64,000 nt of DNA, taken from positions 2,480,001 through 2,544,000 of the forward strand of contig NZ_CP009631.1 of assembly GCF_000959445.1 (NCBI RefSeq), read 5' to 3'. The notes beneath the pieces were generated by a model that worked only from the letters and a program-made list of their open reading frames with translations, did no database searches and was not told the origin of the DNA. The translations under genes and the position numbers were made by a program. Positions 36,853-45,339 of this stretch are shown in pieces (positions within the stretch are counted from its first letter, which is position 1; each line of letters starts with the position of its first letter). The DNA comes from Burkholderia vietnamiensis LMG 10929 (GTDB lineage: Bacteria > Pseudomonadota > Gammaproteobacteria > Burkholderiales > Burkholderiaceae).

Positions 36853-37824
36853 ATGCAGATTGCTTCCAAACCGGCCGACGAGACGGCCCGGCTCGCCACA
36901 CTCCATTCATTGTCGATTCTCGACACGCCGCCCGAAGAACGCTTCGACCGCATCACGCGCCTCGCGCGCCGGCTGTTCGACGTGCCGATCGCTGTCGTGA
37001 GCCTCGTCGACGAGGACCGCCAGTGGTTCAAGAGTCATCCGGGGCTCGACGCCACGCAGACTTCGCGCGACGTGTCGTTCTGCGCGCATGCGCTGCTCGC
37101 GGACGACACGATGGTCGTCAAGGACGCGCTCAACGACGATCGTTTCCACGACAACCCGCTCGTCACCGGCCAGCCCGGCATTCGCTTCTACGCAGGCCGT
37201 CCGCTTGCCGCGCCGAACGGCGCGCCGGTCGGCACGCTGTGCCTGATCGATACGCGGCCGCGTGAGCTGTGCGCCGACGAGCTCGCGCTGCTCGGCGATC
37301 TCGCCCACATGACCGAACGCGAAATCGCGGCGCTCCATCTCGCGACCACCGACGAGCTGACGCAACTGACAAACCGGCGCGGCTTCGAGATTCTCGCGCG
37401 TCAGGTGCTCGGCCTGTGCGAGCGCACGGGCCGGCAAGCGGCACTGCTGTTCTTCGACCTGAACGGTTTCAAGGCGATCAACGATCGCTGCGGCCATGCG
37501 GAAGGCGACCGTGCACTGAAGGCGTTCGCGCAGACGCTCACCGGCACGCTGCGCGACAGCGACGTGATCGCCCGGCTCGGCGGCGACGAGTTCGTCGTGC
37601 TGTTGAGCGCGATCGACCCGGCCGACGTCGGCGAGCCGATCGAACGCGTGAAGCAGGCGCTCGAGCGGCGCAACGCGGACGACGCGCGCGGTTACGCGAT
37701 CCGCTTCAGCGTCGGCCACGTCGCTTACGATCCCGCCCGTCATCGCACGGTGGCCGACCTGCTCGATTCGGCCGACCGGCGCATGTACGAGGACAAGCGG
37801 CGCGGCAAGGCCACCGGCGGCTGA
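36853..37824 (+). CDS. GAF-GGDEF diguanylate cyclase
   Basis: A 323-residue cytoplasmic protein. Residues about 20-155 form a GAF domain of the type beginning ARLATLHSLSILDTPPEERF. Residues about 160-320 form a GGDEF domain with the intact active motif ARLGGDEFVVLL. An inhibitory RxxD site (RDSD) lies five residues before the motif, so product feedback is expected. It makes cyclic-di-GMP in response to an unknown GAF ligand. It has no receiver or membrane segment and stands alone. I prefer ATG at 36853 (MQIASKPADETARL), since the upstream 22 residues contain no conserved sequence. Confidence 0.93.
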   Translation: MQIASKPADETARLATLHSLSILDTPPEERFDRITRLARRLFDVPIAVVSLVDEDRQWFKSHPGLDATQTSRDVSFCAHALLADDTMVVKDALNDDRFHDNPLVTGQPGIRFYAGRPLAAPNGAPVGTLCLIDTRPRELCADELALLGDLAHMTEREIAALHLATTDELTQLTNRRGFEILARQVLGLCERTGRQAALLFFDLNGFKAINDRCGHAEGDRALKAFAQTLTGTLRDSDVIARLGGDEFVVLLSAIDPADVGEPIERVKQALERRNADDARGYAIRFSVGHVAYDPARHRTVADLLDSADRRMYEDKRRGKATGG

Positions 37825-37919
37825 GCGCCGGCACGCCGCTGCCGATGCCGCGGCGGCGCGCGGCCGGGGCTGCGGCGTTCAGCCCGCTGCGTCGGCCCCG
37901 CGGGGCCTGCCTGCTGCGG

Positions 37920-38393
37920 TCAGCTGCCGCAAGGCGGCGCGCTGGCCATCGCCTCGGCGATCTGCCCGGGCGTCAGATCGCGCTGGTGGGTCGCGATCGA
38001 CCAGCGATGACCGAACGGATCCTCGACCTGACCGTAGCGATCGCCCCAGAACATGTCGGCCGCCGGAACCCGGAGGGTCGCGCCGGCCGCGACGGCCTGC
38101 TCGATGGCCGCATCCACGTTCGGCACGAACAGATGCAGACTGACCGGCGTGCCCTTCAGCGCCTTCGGCCCGACCGCGCCGTGCTCGGGCATTTCATCCA
38201 CGAGCATCAGCGCCGAATCGCCGATCGCGAGACACGCGTGCGCGAGCCGGCCGTCGGGCAGCATCAGGCGGAACCGTTCGGTGGCGTTGAACGCGCGCGT
38301 GTAGAACTCGATCGCGGCGGTTGCGCCGGCGCAGATCAGGTGCGGCGTCAGCGTGCGCATCCCTTCCGGAATCGGTTTGACGGACGTGGCCAT
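37920..38393 (-). CDS. VOC-family protein (PhnB-like)
   Basis: A 157-residue vicinal-oxygen-chelate protein made of two beta-alpha-beta-beta-beta halves. The start MATSVKPIPEGMRTLTPHLI, the mid-section ALMLVDEMPEHGAVGPKAL and the final FWGDRYGQVEDPFGHRWSIA are typical of PhnB/YnaF-like members, most of which have no proven reaction. AAGGAG lies nine bases before ATG at 38393. Glyoxalase-like or antibiotic-binding activity is possible but not shown. Single gene. Confidence 0.9.
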   Translation of the reverse strand: MATSVKPIPEGMRTLTPHLICAGATAAIEFYTRAFNATERFRLMLPDGRLAHACLAIGDSALMLVDEMPEHGAVGPKALKGTPVSLHLFVPNVDAAIEQAVAAGATLRVPAADMFWGDRYGQVEDPFGHRWSIATHQRDLTPGQIAEAMASAPPCGS

Positions 38394-38663
38394 GGGTGTC
38401 GCTCCTTCAGTGAGTTGTCGTATCGGAAACGGGACGGACGCGCGATGCATCCGCCGCCGATGACACGACGAACGGGCTCGACTGAAATCGACATCGGTTC
38501 GGAAATTTTTTTGCGACGTGCCGGACCGGCACGAACGTACGCGGGCAGCGAGCGCGGTGCGGCGCCAACGGCGCGCTGGAGACCGGCGGCATCGCGTTTG
38601 CTGCCGCGGCGGGATGGGTCGTCGTGCGGCGCTGCGCAGTGCGGGCGCGCGCCGCAGTTGCCG

Positions 38664-38972
38664 TCAGATTTGCGGAAGGTCGCGCAGCGTGCGCGACTCG
38701 TTCGTCGCGTCGATGTCGAGCTCGATCCCTTCGGATGCGTCGCGGTACAGCACGCGTTTCAACCTCGGCCCGACGGCCGTTGCGTCCGCTTCGTCGAACA
38801 CGGCCAACACGTCGGCGCCGGCGGCGAGCGCGCTGGCGACCTCCGCGACCGTCGCCTCGCTGGGCGCTGCGGCCCACGAGCGGTCCGTTGGGTTGACGGC
38901 CGCCCAGCGCACGTGTGTCACCCGCGCGCTGCGCACATCGATTCGGACACCATTCACCGCGAACATCGACAT
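38664..38972 (-). CDS. Hypothetical protein
   Basis: A 102-residue acidic soluble protein. It begins MSMFAVNGVRIDVRSARVTH and has an Ala-rich helix in the middle and LDIDATNESRTLRDLPQI at the end. There are two alternative ATGs two codons apart, with GGAGAGG just upstream. The beta-alpha pattern looks like a real globular domain, but I recognise no family. It is divergent from the DUF695-RraB gene, with 120 bp between starts. Confidence 0.65.
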   Translation of the reverse strand: MSMFAVNGVRIDVRSARVTHVRWAAVNPTDRSWAAAPSEATVAEVASALAAGADVLAVFDEADATAVGPRLKRVLYRDASEGIELDIDATNESRTLRDLPQI

Positions 38973-39092
38973 CGACCTCTCCTTCGAAACGGTTGCGACC
39001 GGCCGCGCGCGCGGCTTCGGCCGACGCGATTTTCGATGATACATTGAGACGCTTTGCAACCGTCAACAGACCATCGTGCACCGGAGAAACAC

Positions 39093-39836
39093 ATGACCGA
39101 CGCCTGGGGAACCTTCCCGGCCAGAATGGGCGACCATCAGGCTTTCATCAGCTTCAATCACGCGTTCGCGGAAATCGCCGAGACCGACCCGCGCACGTCG
39201 CTGCTCAGCGTGCGCGTCGCGCTCGCGCATCCGACGCCCGACGGCCTGCCCGGCAGCGACGAATTCGCCGAACTCACGCGCGTCGAGACGCTGCTGGACG
39301 CCGCGGTGACTGGGCGCAACGGCGTGCAGGTCGGCCGCATCACCGTCGACAACAACCAGGATTTCCTGTTTTACGTGTCGTTCGACGAAGACACGGCGGC
39401 CGGGATCGTCGACGCGCTGGCCGACCAGACGGCCTACGCACTTCAGTACGCATACCACGAGGATCCGGACAAGGAGACCTACTGGCGCACGCTCTACCCG
39501 ACCGACGACGACTGGCAATTGATGCGCGACATGCGCGGGCTCGACGCGCTGCTGCAAAAAGGCGACGTCGGCGACGTGAGCCGGCGCGTGGCGCACTGGG
39601 CCTACTTCCCGGATCCGAGCGACGCGCACCAGTTCGCCGACTTGGCCGAGTCGAAGGGCTATCTGGTCGAATCGGTCGCGCCGACCGAGGACGGCAAATC
39701 GGCCGTGCGCTTCGCGCACGAAGGGACGATGGCGCTGGCCGACATCACGCGCCATACGCTCGAGATCAACCGCGAGGTGCGCGCGCTCGGCGGCAACTAC
39801 GACGGTTGGGAAACGAGCGTCGAACAGGCTGGGTGA
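39093..39836 (+). CDS. DUF695-RraB fusion protein
   Basis: A 247-residue cytoplasmic protein. Residues about 10-130 look like DUF695 (HQAFISFNHAFAEIAETDPR, then GRITVDNNQDFLFYVSFDED). Residues about 150-245 look like RraB, the inhibitor of RNase E, with VAHWAYFPDPSDAHQFADLA in the middle and the hallmark end GGNYDGWETSVE. The pairing suggests a modulator of RNA decay, but binding to RNase E is inferred from the family only. CGGAG lies before ATG at 39093. Confidence 0.82.
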   Translation: MTDAWGTFPARMGDHQAFISFNHAFAEIAETDPRTSLLSVRVALAHPTPDGLPGSDEFAELTRVETLLDAAVTGRNGVQVGRITVDNNQDFLFYVSFDEDTAAGIVDALADQTAYALQYAYHEDPDKETYWRTLYPTDDDWQLMRDMRGLDALLQKGDVGDVSRRVAHWAYFPDPSDAHQFADLAESKGYLVESVAPTEDGKSAVRFAHEGTMALADITRHTLEINREVRALGGNYDGWETSVEQAG

Positions 39837-40311
39837 GCGGGCCGGCCTGCAAAAAGTCCCCGCTCCTGCACGAGCGAGCGGGGAAACGTTGACCGGGCCG
39901 GGGAGAACGGTCAACCCGTCGGATTGTGATCGTGGCGCGCGCAACCGTCTGTGCGACAACTCACCCTTGCAACCGGCAAGCGCCAGTGTCGATCGCGCTC
40001 GTCGACAACGACGCTTGCACCCTTCGTCGGCGAATTCCGTTGTTTCCCTCCGCGCGGCACGCGCCGCGTCCGCGATGTGCCGGCGCGTCCGGATGCGCGC
40101 TGCACCGCGTGAATCTTGTGTGAATTTCGCTCGTGGGAATAAATTCCGGACGCACGGTGCCGTTATTCTCGGAATGATCGCGAACGCGTCGACGAGCGCG
40201 GCGCGGCGGCGATCGCGCGTTAGCTGCTCGTGTGACCTCTGTCGCCGCATTCCGCTGCGGACGGAGGCCGCCGCACTGCGACGGTCGAGCCACAGAAATC
40301 ACCGCAATACG
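39837..40311. other. 475-bp gap with two minus-strand hairpins
   Basis: Right after the RraB-like gene there are two stem-loops: 39854-39882 with a T-run on the minus strand, and GTTGACCG/CGGTCAAC arms at 39890-39917. The rest (39918-40311) shows no conserved ORF. The plus-strand promoter of the 40312 gene should lie near 40120-40200, where base composition drops. Confidence 0.45.
39850..39882 (-). terminator. Minus-strand intrinsic terminator
   Basis: Read on the minus strand, TCCCCGCTC and GAGCGGGGA arms are followed by CTTTTTG. On the plus strand the same stem has no T-run. No minus-strand gene ends here, so the transcript it stops is unknown. Confidence 0.55.
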
Positions 40312-40785
40312 ATGCAAACCATGACACTCGCTCAGGCACAACACGACGGCGTCGACGTCTGGATCGTTCCGTTGCCCGGACACGCCGCCTACGCCTATAC
40401 GCACCTCAAGCGGGTATTCGGATCCGACGACTCGCGACATCGCGTCGTGACCATCGACCTGCGTCGGCTGCTCGCGTGCGCGGACCGCGACACGACCGAT
40501 TACGTGCTGCCGTCCGTTCAGGACTGGCCGCCCGGCAAGGCGGCCGGCATTCGCGAATTTCTCGACCCGGACAAGGCGCGGATTCCGGACATGCCGTTCA
40601 TCACGTTCCGCGAGACGAGGCCGCGGACGCTGCTCGGCATCCCGAGTCTGTCGAAGACCGGCGTTGCGTCGTTCCGGAACGGGCAGCATCGCGCGCGCTA
40701 TCTGGCGCACGCGGGCGCGACGCGCGTGCCGGTGGAGGTGCATGAGACGGAAGCGGATTTGCTCGCGCGCTATTGCGGTATGTGA
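40312..40785 (+). CDS. Hypothetical protein with NGQHR motif (fertility-inhibition-factor-like)
   Basis: A 157-residue soluble protein. It has a VDVWIVPLPGHAAYAYTHLKR start region, then HRVVTIDLRRLL, and ends VASFRNGQHRARYLAHAGAT followed by VPVEVHETEADLL. The F-x-NG-x-HR-x-RYL pattern near the C-terminus resembles proteins annotated as plasmid fertility inhibition factors and, more loosely, ParB/Srx-type NGRHR motifs. A second ATG three codons in is an equally good start. The gene is solitary, with no plasmid gene nearby. The resemblance is recalled and not tested. Confidence 0.6.
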   Translation: MQTMTLAQAQHDGVDVWIVPLPGHAAYAYTHLKRVFGSDDSRHRVVTIDLRRLLACADRDTTDYVLPSVQDWPPGKAAGIREFLDPDKARIPDMPFITFRETRPRTLLGIPSLSKTGVASFRNGQHRARYLAHAGATRVPVEVHETEADLLARYCGM

Positions 40786-40863
40786 GGCTCGATCGGATCG
40801 GCAGTGGCGGCGGTTCGGTCTCGACGTTCGCGAACACGGCGCGACGACGTTGTGCCGTTGGCC

Positions 40864-42357
40864 TCAGTCGGTCGTGACCGATCTGCGTGGGACCGACAGA
40901 CTGATGCCGAAGCCCCGCGACGGTAAAGGCTCCGCGACGCTCGTGCCGCCGAGCCGTCGCACGCGATCGCGAATGCCGGCGAGCCCCGACGAGTGAACCG
41001 CAGCCGGCGGGCGCTCGGTTGACGGGGCCGGCTCGCCGTCGTCCTCGATCGACAGGTCGCATTGCGATTCCGTGCAACGGAATGCGATCCGGACTTCGGT
41101 CGGATTCCATGCGTGCCGCGCAATGTTCGTGAGCGCCTCCTGGACGATGCGGAACAACGCCGTCGACGCGGCGTCCGTGAATCTCACATCGCAACGCTCT
41201 GTGTGGAACAGCACCCGCAAGCCGGAGCGTTGCCGAAAGTCGTCCACCAGCCACTCGAGCGCGGGAAGCAGGCCGAGATCGTCCAGGATCGCCGGCCGCA
41301 AACCGGCCGACAAGCGTCGCACCGACAGGATCGCGCGGTCGAGCGCGGCGCGCATGCTGTCGGCGAGCTGGGCCGCTTGGGCACTCGGCGTCGCGTCATC
41401 CTGCGTCACGAGCCTGTTCAGGCCCATCTTCAGCGCCGTCAGCTGTTGGCCGAGGTCGTCGTGCAGTTCTCGCGAGATCCGCTTCTTTTCTTCCTCGCGA
41501 GCCGTCTCGATACGCGCCGCGAGTTCGCTTGCGTACTCCAGTTGCTTCAGGCGATTACGCTCGGTCATGTCGCGCGTAACTTTCGCGAAGCCCAGCAATT
41601 TGCCGGCCGGACCGTAGACCGCCGTAATCACGACGTTGGCCCAGAAACGCGATCCGTCTTTGCGCAGCCGCCAGCCCTCGTCCTCCACCCGGCCCTGTGC
41701 GGCCGCGGTCGCCAGTTCCCTCTCCGGCTTGCGCGCCGCGATGTCTTCCGCCGGATAGAAACGCGACACGTGGTGGCCGATGATCTCCGCCGGTTCGAAA
41801 CCTTTGAGCCGCTTCGCACCGGCGTTCCAGCTGGTGATGTGACCGTCCGGGTCGAGCATGAAAACGGCATCCTCGACCGCGTCCATCAGCAAACGCAAGC
41901 GCTCTTCGCTCTGACGCAGTCTCTCTTCATTGCTGCGGCGCTCGGTCAGGTCGCGCGTGACTTTCGCGAAGCCGACCAGCATGCCGTCGCGGTCTCGCAG
42001 CGGCGTAATGACGACGTTGGCCCAGAACCTCGAACCATCGCGGCGTATGCGCCACCCTTCGTCCTCCCAGCGTCCGAGCGTGACGGCGCGAGCGAGTTCT
42101 TCCGCCGGATAGCCGCGCTGTTGCGCGTCGGATGGGTAAAAGACCGAGAAGTGCTGGCCGATGATCTCGTCGGCGCGATAGCCTTTGATACGCTCCGCGC
42201 CGGCGTTCCAGCTGGCGACATGGCCAGTCGGGTCCAGCAGAAAAATCGCATAGTCGCGGATTGCGTCGACCAGCGAGCGGTAGCGCTCCTCCGCTGAAAC
42301 CATGGCGATCGCCTCGCTCGGGTGCCCGCCGTTCGGTCCGTTTTCGGCATATTCCAA
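40864..42357 (-). CDS. PAS-PAS sensor histidine kinase (HisKA_3 type)
   Basis: A 497-residue cytoplasmic kinase with no membrane segment. PAS1 spans about residues 25-137 and PAS2 about 153-264; they are near-duplicates (both contain SWNAGA, EIIG and GSRFWANVVIT). The phospho-acceptor His is about residue 299 in ISRELHDDLGQQLTALK, the NarX/DegS type. The ATPase domain has FRIVQEALTNIARHA, IEDDG and GLAGIRDRVRRLGG; the Gly box before GLAGI is partly degenerate (HSSGL). No response regulator lies beside it, so its partner is elsewhere. The duplicated PAS may bind heme or flavin, but I see nothing decisive. Confidence 0.92.
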   Translation of the reverse strand: MEYAENGPNGGHPSEAIAMVSAEERYRSLVDAIRDYAIFLLDPTGHVASWNAGAERIKGYRADEIIGQHFSVFYPSDAQQRGYPAEELARAVTLGRWEDEGWRIRRDGSRFWANVVITPLRDRDGMLVGFAKVTRDLTERRSNEERLRQSEERLRLLMDAVEDAVFMLDPDGHITSWNAGAKRLKGFEPAEIIGHHVSRFYPAEDIAARKPERELATAAAQGRVEDEGWRLRKDGSRFWANVVITAVYGPAGKLLGFAKVTRDMTERNRLKQLEYASELAARIETAREEEKKRISRELHDDLGQQLTALKMGLNRLVTQDDATPSAQAAQLADSMRAALDRAILSVRRLSAGLRPAILDDLGLLPALEWLVDDFRQRSGLRVLFHTERCDVRFTDAASTALFRIVQEALTNIARHAWNPTEVRIAFRCTESQCDLSIEDDGEPAPSTERPPAAVHSSGLAGIRDRVRRLGGTSVAEPLPSRGFGISLSVPRRSVTTD

Positions 42358-42761
42358 GGCGCTCGTTCCTCCATAAACCTTGTGTCGGATATCGACAGAA
42401 TAAACCGCGGTCGAATCGGCGGTGATATTGCGGCGGTAATCATGCTGAAAATAGGGGCGCCAAAAGCGATCGTGCTGCTTCCCCGTTTGTGTCCATCAGA
42501 AAAAAACGCTGATTTGACACCTTCAGCCACCGACTGATCCAAGTCAACACCGGCATACTGATTTAGCATCAAATTAGTTAACAAAACAAATAACCTTGAA
42601 CCAGACCGTAGGTACCGGGCTCGGCTATGCGATGGGCCGCTTGCGATGCCCGCGGCCGACTGACATGATCGACTCGCAAGCGCACCTTAGGCGCATGTGC
42701 GTGCAGCGAAATCTGCTAGTCGCAATGGAAATACTAAATCAAACAAGAAACGAGGAAGACC
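42358..42761. other. 404-bp AT-rich gap
   Basis: Noticeably richer in A/T than its neighbours, especially 42480-42600. It contains divergent promoters for the kinase (minus) and the lipoprotein (plus). GAGGAAG sits before the lipoprotein ATG. I find no RNA gene or repeat in it. Confidence 0.45.
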
Positions 42762-43679
42762 ATGAAACATATTGGCCCTGTGCTGCTTGTCGTTGCAGCT
42801 CTCGCGGGATGTAATTCGAAGCAGGACAACACTAATTCGCAAACCACAACGGCGGCACCTGCCGCGGCCAGTGACACTGCCCCGGCCTCTCAGGTTTCTC
42901 CGACGCAAACGACCATCACTGCCCCGCCCGCGCCTCGGCACAATTACGCCATCAATCAGGACGGGACTTATGGTTACGAGCCGGGCCTAAGCGAAGATGA
43001 TATTCGTGCCGGAAAGACGGCCAAGCCTTTGGTCATGATGCGATACGTCGGCCTTCGCGACGGCACGTACATCCTGCTGTTGATCGACGAAGATAATCCG
43101 AATTTCTCGACGCGCGTCGCGTGTCAAGCGCCCTGTGAATTCGCAAAATCGCAGACTATGGCCGGAGATATGGTGGTAAAGACGGAAACCATACGTGTTG
43201 CGCCGGGATCCCTGTTGAATGGAATGGTGGAAGATGCCGTAGCCGGGCAACTGATTCCGTTCGGCCAGAGAGCGCCAAGTCAGACCGTGAGCCAGGCTCC
43301 GGTCGGTGCAACATCGTCATCGCAAGTGCTGCAACCACCGACCACGACCACACCCGCCACCGACGCTCAGTATGACTCTGCCAACGGCCCCGTCCAGCAA
43401 ACGAGCTTCGACTGCAGCAAGGCGAAGTCGATTCCAGAGTTTCTGATCTGTCACGATCCGGATTTGGCGGCAGCTGACCGCGACCTCGCCGACACGTACC
43501 GTCAGGCCAAGGAGGCCGCGGTAGACAAAACGGCGTTCAATAATAGAACGAGGCGGCAATGGAACTTTCGAGAAAAAAATTGCCGCGATAAAGACTGCCT
43601 GATGTCCTGGTATGCATATCAGAAGCGCGTGCTATCCAAGATTGCCCAGACCGGTGACGCGGCCGTTCAAGACAACTAG
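42762..43679 (+). CDS. LprI-like lipoprotein
   Basis: A 305-residue lipoprotein: signal peptide MKHIGPVLLVVAALAGC with a canonical lipobox and Cys17. A Ser/Thr/Pro-rich linker follows, then a central domain of about 120 residues with a Cys pair (RVACQAPCEF). A second low-complexity linker (residues about 185-210) leads to a C-terminal domain with FDCSKAKSIPEFLICHDPDLAAADRDLADTYRQ, the pattern of LprI/DUF1311 proteins, some of which inhibit lysozyme. Codon use (AAT, ATA, TTG, GGA) is clearly less GC-biased than in neighbours, so recent acquisition is possible. Confidence 0.8.
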   Translation: MKHIGPVLLVVAALAGCNSKQDNTNSQTTTAAPAAASDTAPASQVSPTQTTITAPPAPRHNYAINQDGTYGYEPGLSEDDIRAGKTAKPLVMMRYVGLRDGTYILLLIDEDNPNFSTRVACQAPCEFAKSQTMAGDMVVKTETIRVAPGSLLNGMVEDAVAGQLIPFGQRAPSQTVSQAPVGATSSSQVLQPPTTTTPATDAQYDSANGPVQQTSFDCSKAKSIPEFLICHDPDLAAADRDLADTYRQAKEAAVDKTAFNNRTRRQWNFREKNCRDKDCLMSWYAYQKRVLSKIAQTGDAAVQDN

Positions 43680-44013
43680 GACGGCGACCGCCGCGGGTCA
43701 AACTCCGCTCGATGAGGGACGCTGTCTGGGTTCGCCGCGGGTCCCGGGCCGGGTTCGGGTGGCTTGCGTCGGCTGACGCGCGCGGCTTCAACGGCGCGAC
43801 GAGAAGCGACTGCTCGGCCGCGAGCCGTTTCCGGCAGCGCACCGCTGCCGCGCGACGGACTCGGCACTGGGAGCCGGCGCACGTATTCGTGACCCGGCAA
43901 AGGCGGACCCAGTGCGTTGCGGGATCGGCATGCGTCCGGCGACGGCTGCCCGCCCCTGCGACTTCACATAGCTCGTAAAGCGTTACCGCGCGCAATTCCC
44001 AATTCGGGAATGC
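43680..44013. other. 334-bp gap before the tRNA-His unit
   Basis: No conserved frame in either direction. A small inverted repeat ATTCCC/GGGAAT lies near 43995-44011. Nothing else is recognised. Confidence 0.4.
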
Positions 44014-44053
44014 CAAAACAAAAACGGCACTGTCTTTCAGGACAGTGCCGTTT
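44014..44053 (-). terminator. Intrinsic terminator of tRNA-His
   Basis: Minus-strand arms AAACGGCACTGTC and GACAGTGCCGTTT, loop CTGAAA, followed by TTGTTTTGG. It begins 28 bp after the end of tRNA-His. Confidence 0.9.
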
Positions 44054-44081
44054 CAACGACTTGATACCGCTAGGAATTCTT

Positions 44082-44158
44082 TGGGGTGGCTGATGGGACT
44101 CGAACCCACGACAACAGGAATCACAATCCTGGACTCTACCAACTGAGCTACAGCCACC
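44082..44158 (-). tRNA. tRNA-His (GTG)
   Basis: Minus strand. The acceptor arms GTGGCTG and CAGCCAC, D-arm AGCTCAGTTGGTAGAG, anticodon stem-loop CCAGGATTGTGATTCCTG with anticodon GTG, and T-arm GTGGGTTCGAGTCCCAT fold into a normal cloverleaf. The extra G(-1) specific to tRNA-His is encoded (pairs opposite C73), and the 3' CCA is encoded. It is transcribed from its own promoter inside the end of dusA (44216-44243). Confidence 0.98.
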
Positions 44159-44215
44159 ACTGATACTGCTTTGCGTCTTCGCTGTTTCGTTTCGTGTTCA
44201 GCAGCGAAGAACAAG

Positions 44216-44243
44216 ATTATACGAACACTTTTCCATCTTGCAA
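44216..44243 (-). promoter_or_regulatory. tRNA-His promoter overlapping the dusA stop codon
   Basis: On the minus strand TTGCAA (44238-44243), a 16-bp spacer and a perfect TATAAT (44216-44221). The TAA stop of dusA (44217-44219) is part of the -10 box. Transcription would start about 50 bp before the tRNA. Confidence 0.75.
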
Positions 44244-45251
44244 AGCATTTTTTTCAAAATTTTCGATAGCGTCGTTCAGATGCGTGCGCGCCTCGTCGAA
44301 CACGCTCAGATCGCCGCGCGCGAGCTTCTTGTTGTCCGACAGCACGCGCCGCCAGCCACGTGCGCCCGCGACACCGCGATACAGCCCGAGCGCGTGCCGG
44401 ACGATCGCGCCGAGATAGGTGCCGCGCTTCAACTCCGCCGCGCAATATTCGATCAGCTTCGCCTCGGCCTCTTCGCGCGTCGGCGCCGGCGCAGTCGATC
44501 CGTAAAAGCGCGCATCGACGCCCGCGAGCACGTACGGGTTGTGATACGCCTCGCGGCCGAGCATCACGCCGTCAACGTGCTCGAGATGCTCCGCCACCTC
44601 GTCGAGCGTCTTGATCCCGCCGTTGATCACGATCTCCAGCGCCGGGAAATCGCGCTTCAGCCGATACGCATAGTCGTACTTGAGCGGCGGGATCTCGCGG
44701 TTCTCCTTCGGCGACAGCCCTTTCAGGATCGCATTGCGGGCATGCACGATGAACGTGTCGCAGCCTGCCTGCGCAACCGTGCCGACGAAGTCGCGCACAA
44801 ATGCATAGTCCTCCACTGCGTCGACCCCGATCCGGTGCTTGACCGTCACGGGCACCGACACCGCATCGCGCATCGCCTTCACGCAGTCGGCGACGAGTTG
44901 CGGCTCGTTCATCAGGCACGCACCGAATGCGCCGCGCTGCACGCGCTCGGACGGGCACCCGCAATTCAGGTTGATCTCGTCGTAGCCCCACTGCTCGCCG
45001 AGCTTCGCTGCGCGGGCGAGATCGTCCGGTTCGCTGCCGCCGAGTTGCAGCGCGACCGGCGATTCGTTCGGCGTGAACGCGAGATGCCGCTGCGCGTCGC
45101 CGAACAGCAGCGCGCCCGTCGTGATCATTTCCGTATACAGCCACGTGTCGCGCGTCAGCGTGCGATGGAACGAGCGGCAATGACGATCGGTCCAGTCAAG
45201 CATGGGCGCCACGGAAACGCGGCGGGGAGGAAGCGTAGACGGTGCGGACAT
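44217..45251 (-). CDS. dusA: tRNA-dihydrouridine synthase A
   Basis: A 344-residue FMN enzyme that reduces uridine 20/20a in the tRNA D-loop. It begins MSAPSTLPPRRVSVAPMLDW with the APMLDWTDRHCR motif. The catalytic Cys lies in INLNCGCPSERVQRGAFGAC, and the FMN phosphate loop is INGGIKTLDE. VMLGREAYHNPYVLA is characteristic of DusA. I use the Met at 45251, because the 11 residues before it in frame are not part of the domain. The 5' end of dusA is a known integration site for mobile elements; here it is intact. Confidence 0.95.
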   Translation of the reverse strand: MSAPSTLPPRRVSVAPMLDWTDRHCRSFHRTLTRDTWLYTEMITTGALLFGDAQRHLAFTPNESPVALQLGGSEPDDLARAAKLGEQWGYDEINLNCGCPSERVQRGAFGACLMNEPQLVADCVKAMRDAVSVPVTVKHRIGVDAVEDYAFVRDFVGTVAQAGCDTFIVHARNAILKGLSPKENREIPPLKYDYAYRLKRDFPALEIVINGGIKTLDEVAEHLEHVDGVMLGREAYHNPYVLAGVDARFYGSTAPAPTREEAEAKLIEYCAAELKRGTYLGAIVRHALGLYRGVAGARGWRRVLSDNKKLARGDLSVFDEARTHLNDAIENFEKNALQDGKVFV

Positions 45252-45339
45252 GGAATTCGGGGCAGCAAGCAGCGCGAAAGGCAACCCGTGATTTTACCGC
45301 AACGCGGGCCGCACGGCCGCGCCGGCCACCGTAACGAGG

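Noticed and set aside
44082..45251. Genomic island at tRNA-His/dusA
   Set aside because: Both are known integration targets, but there is no integrase, no repeated tRNA 3' end and no foreign genes between 44 and 46 kb.
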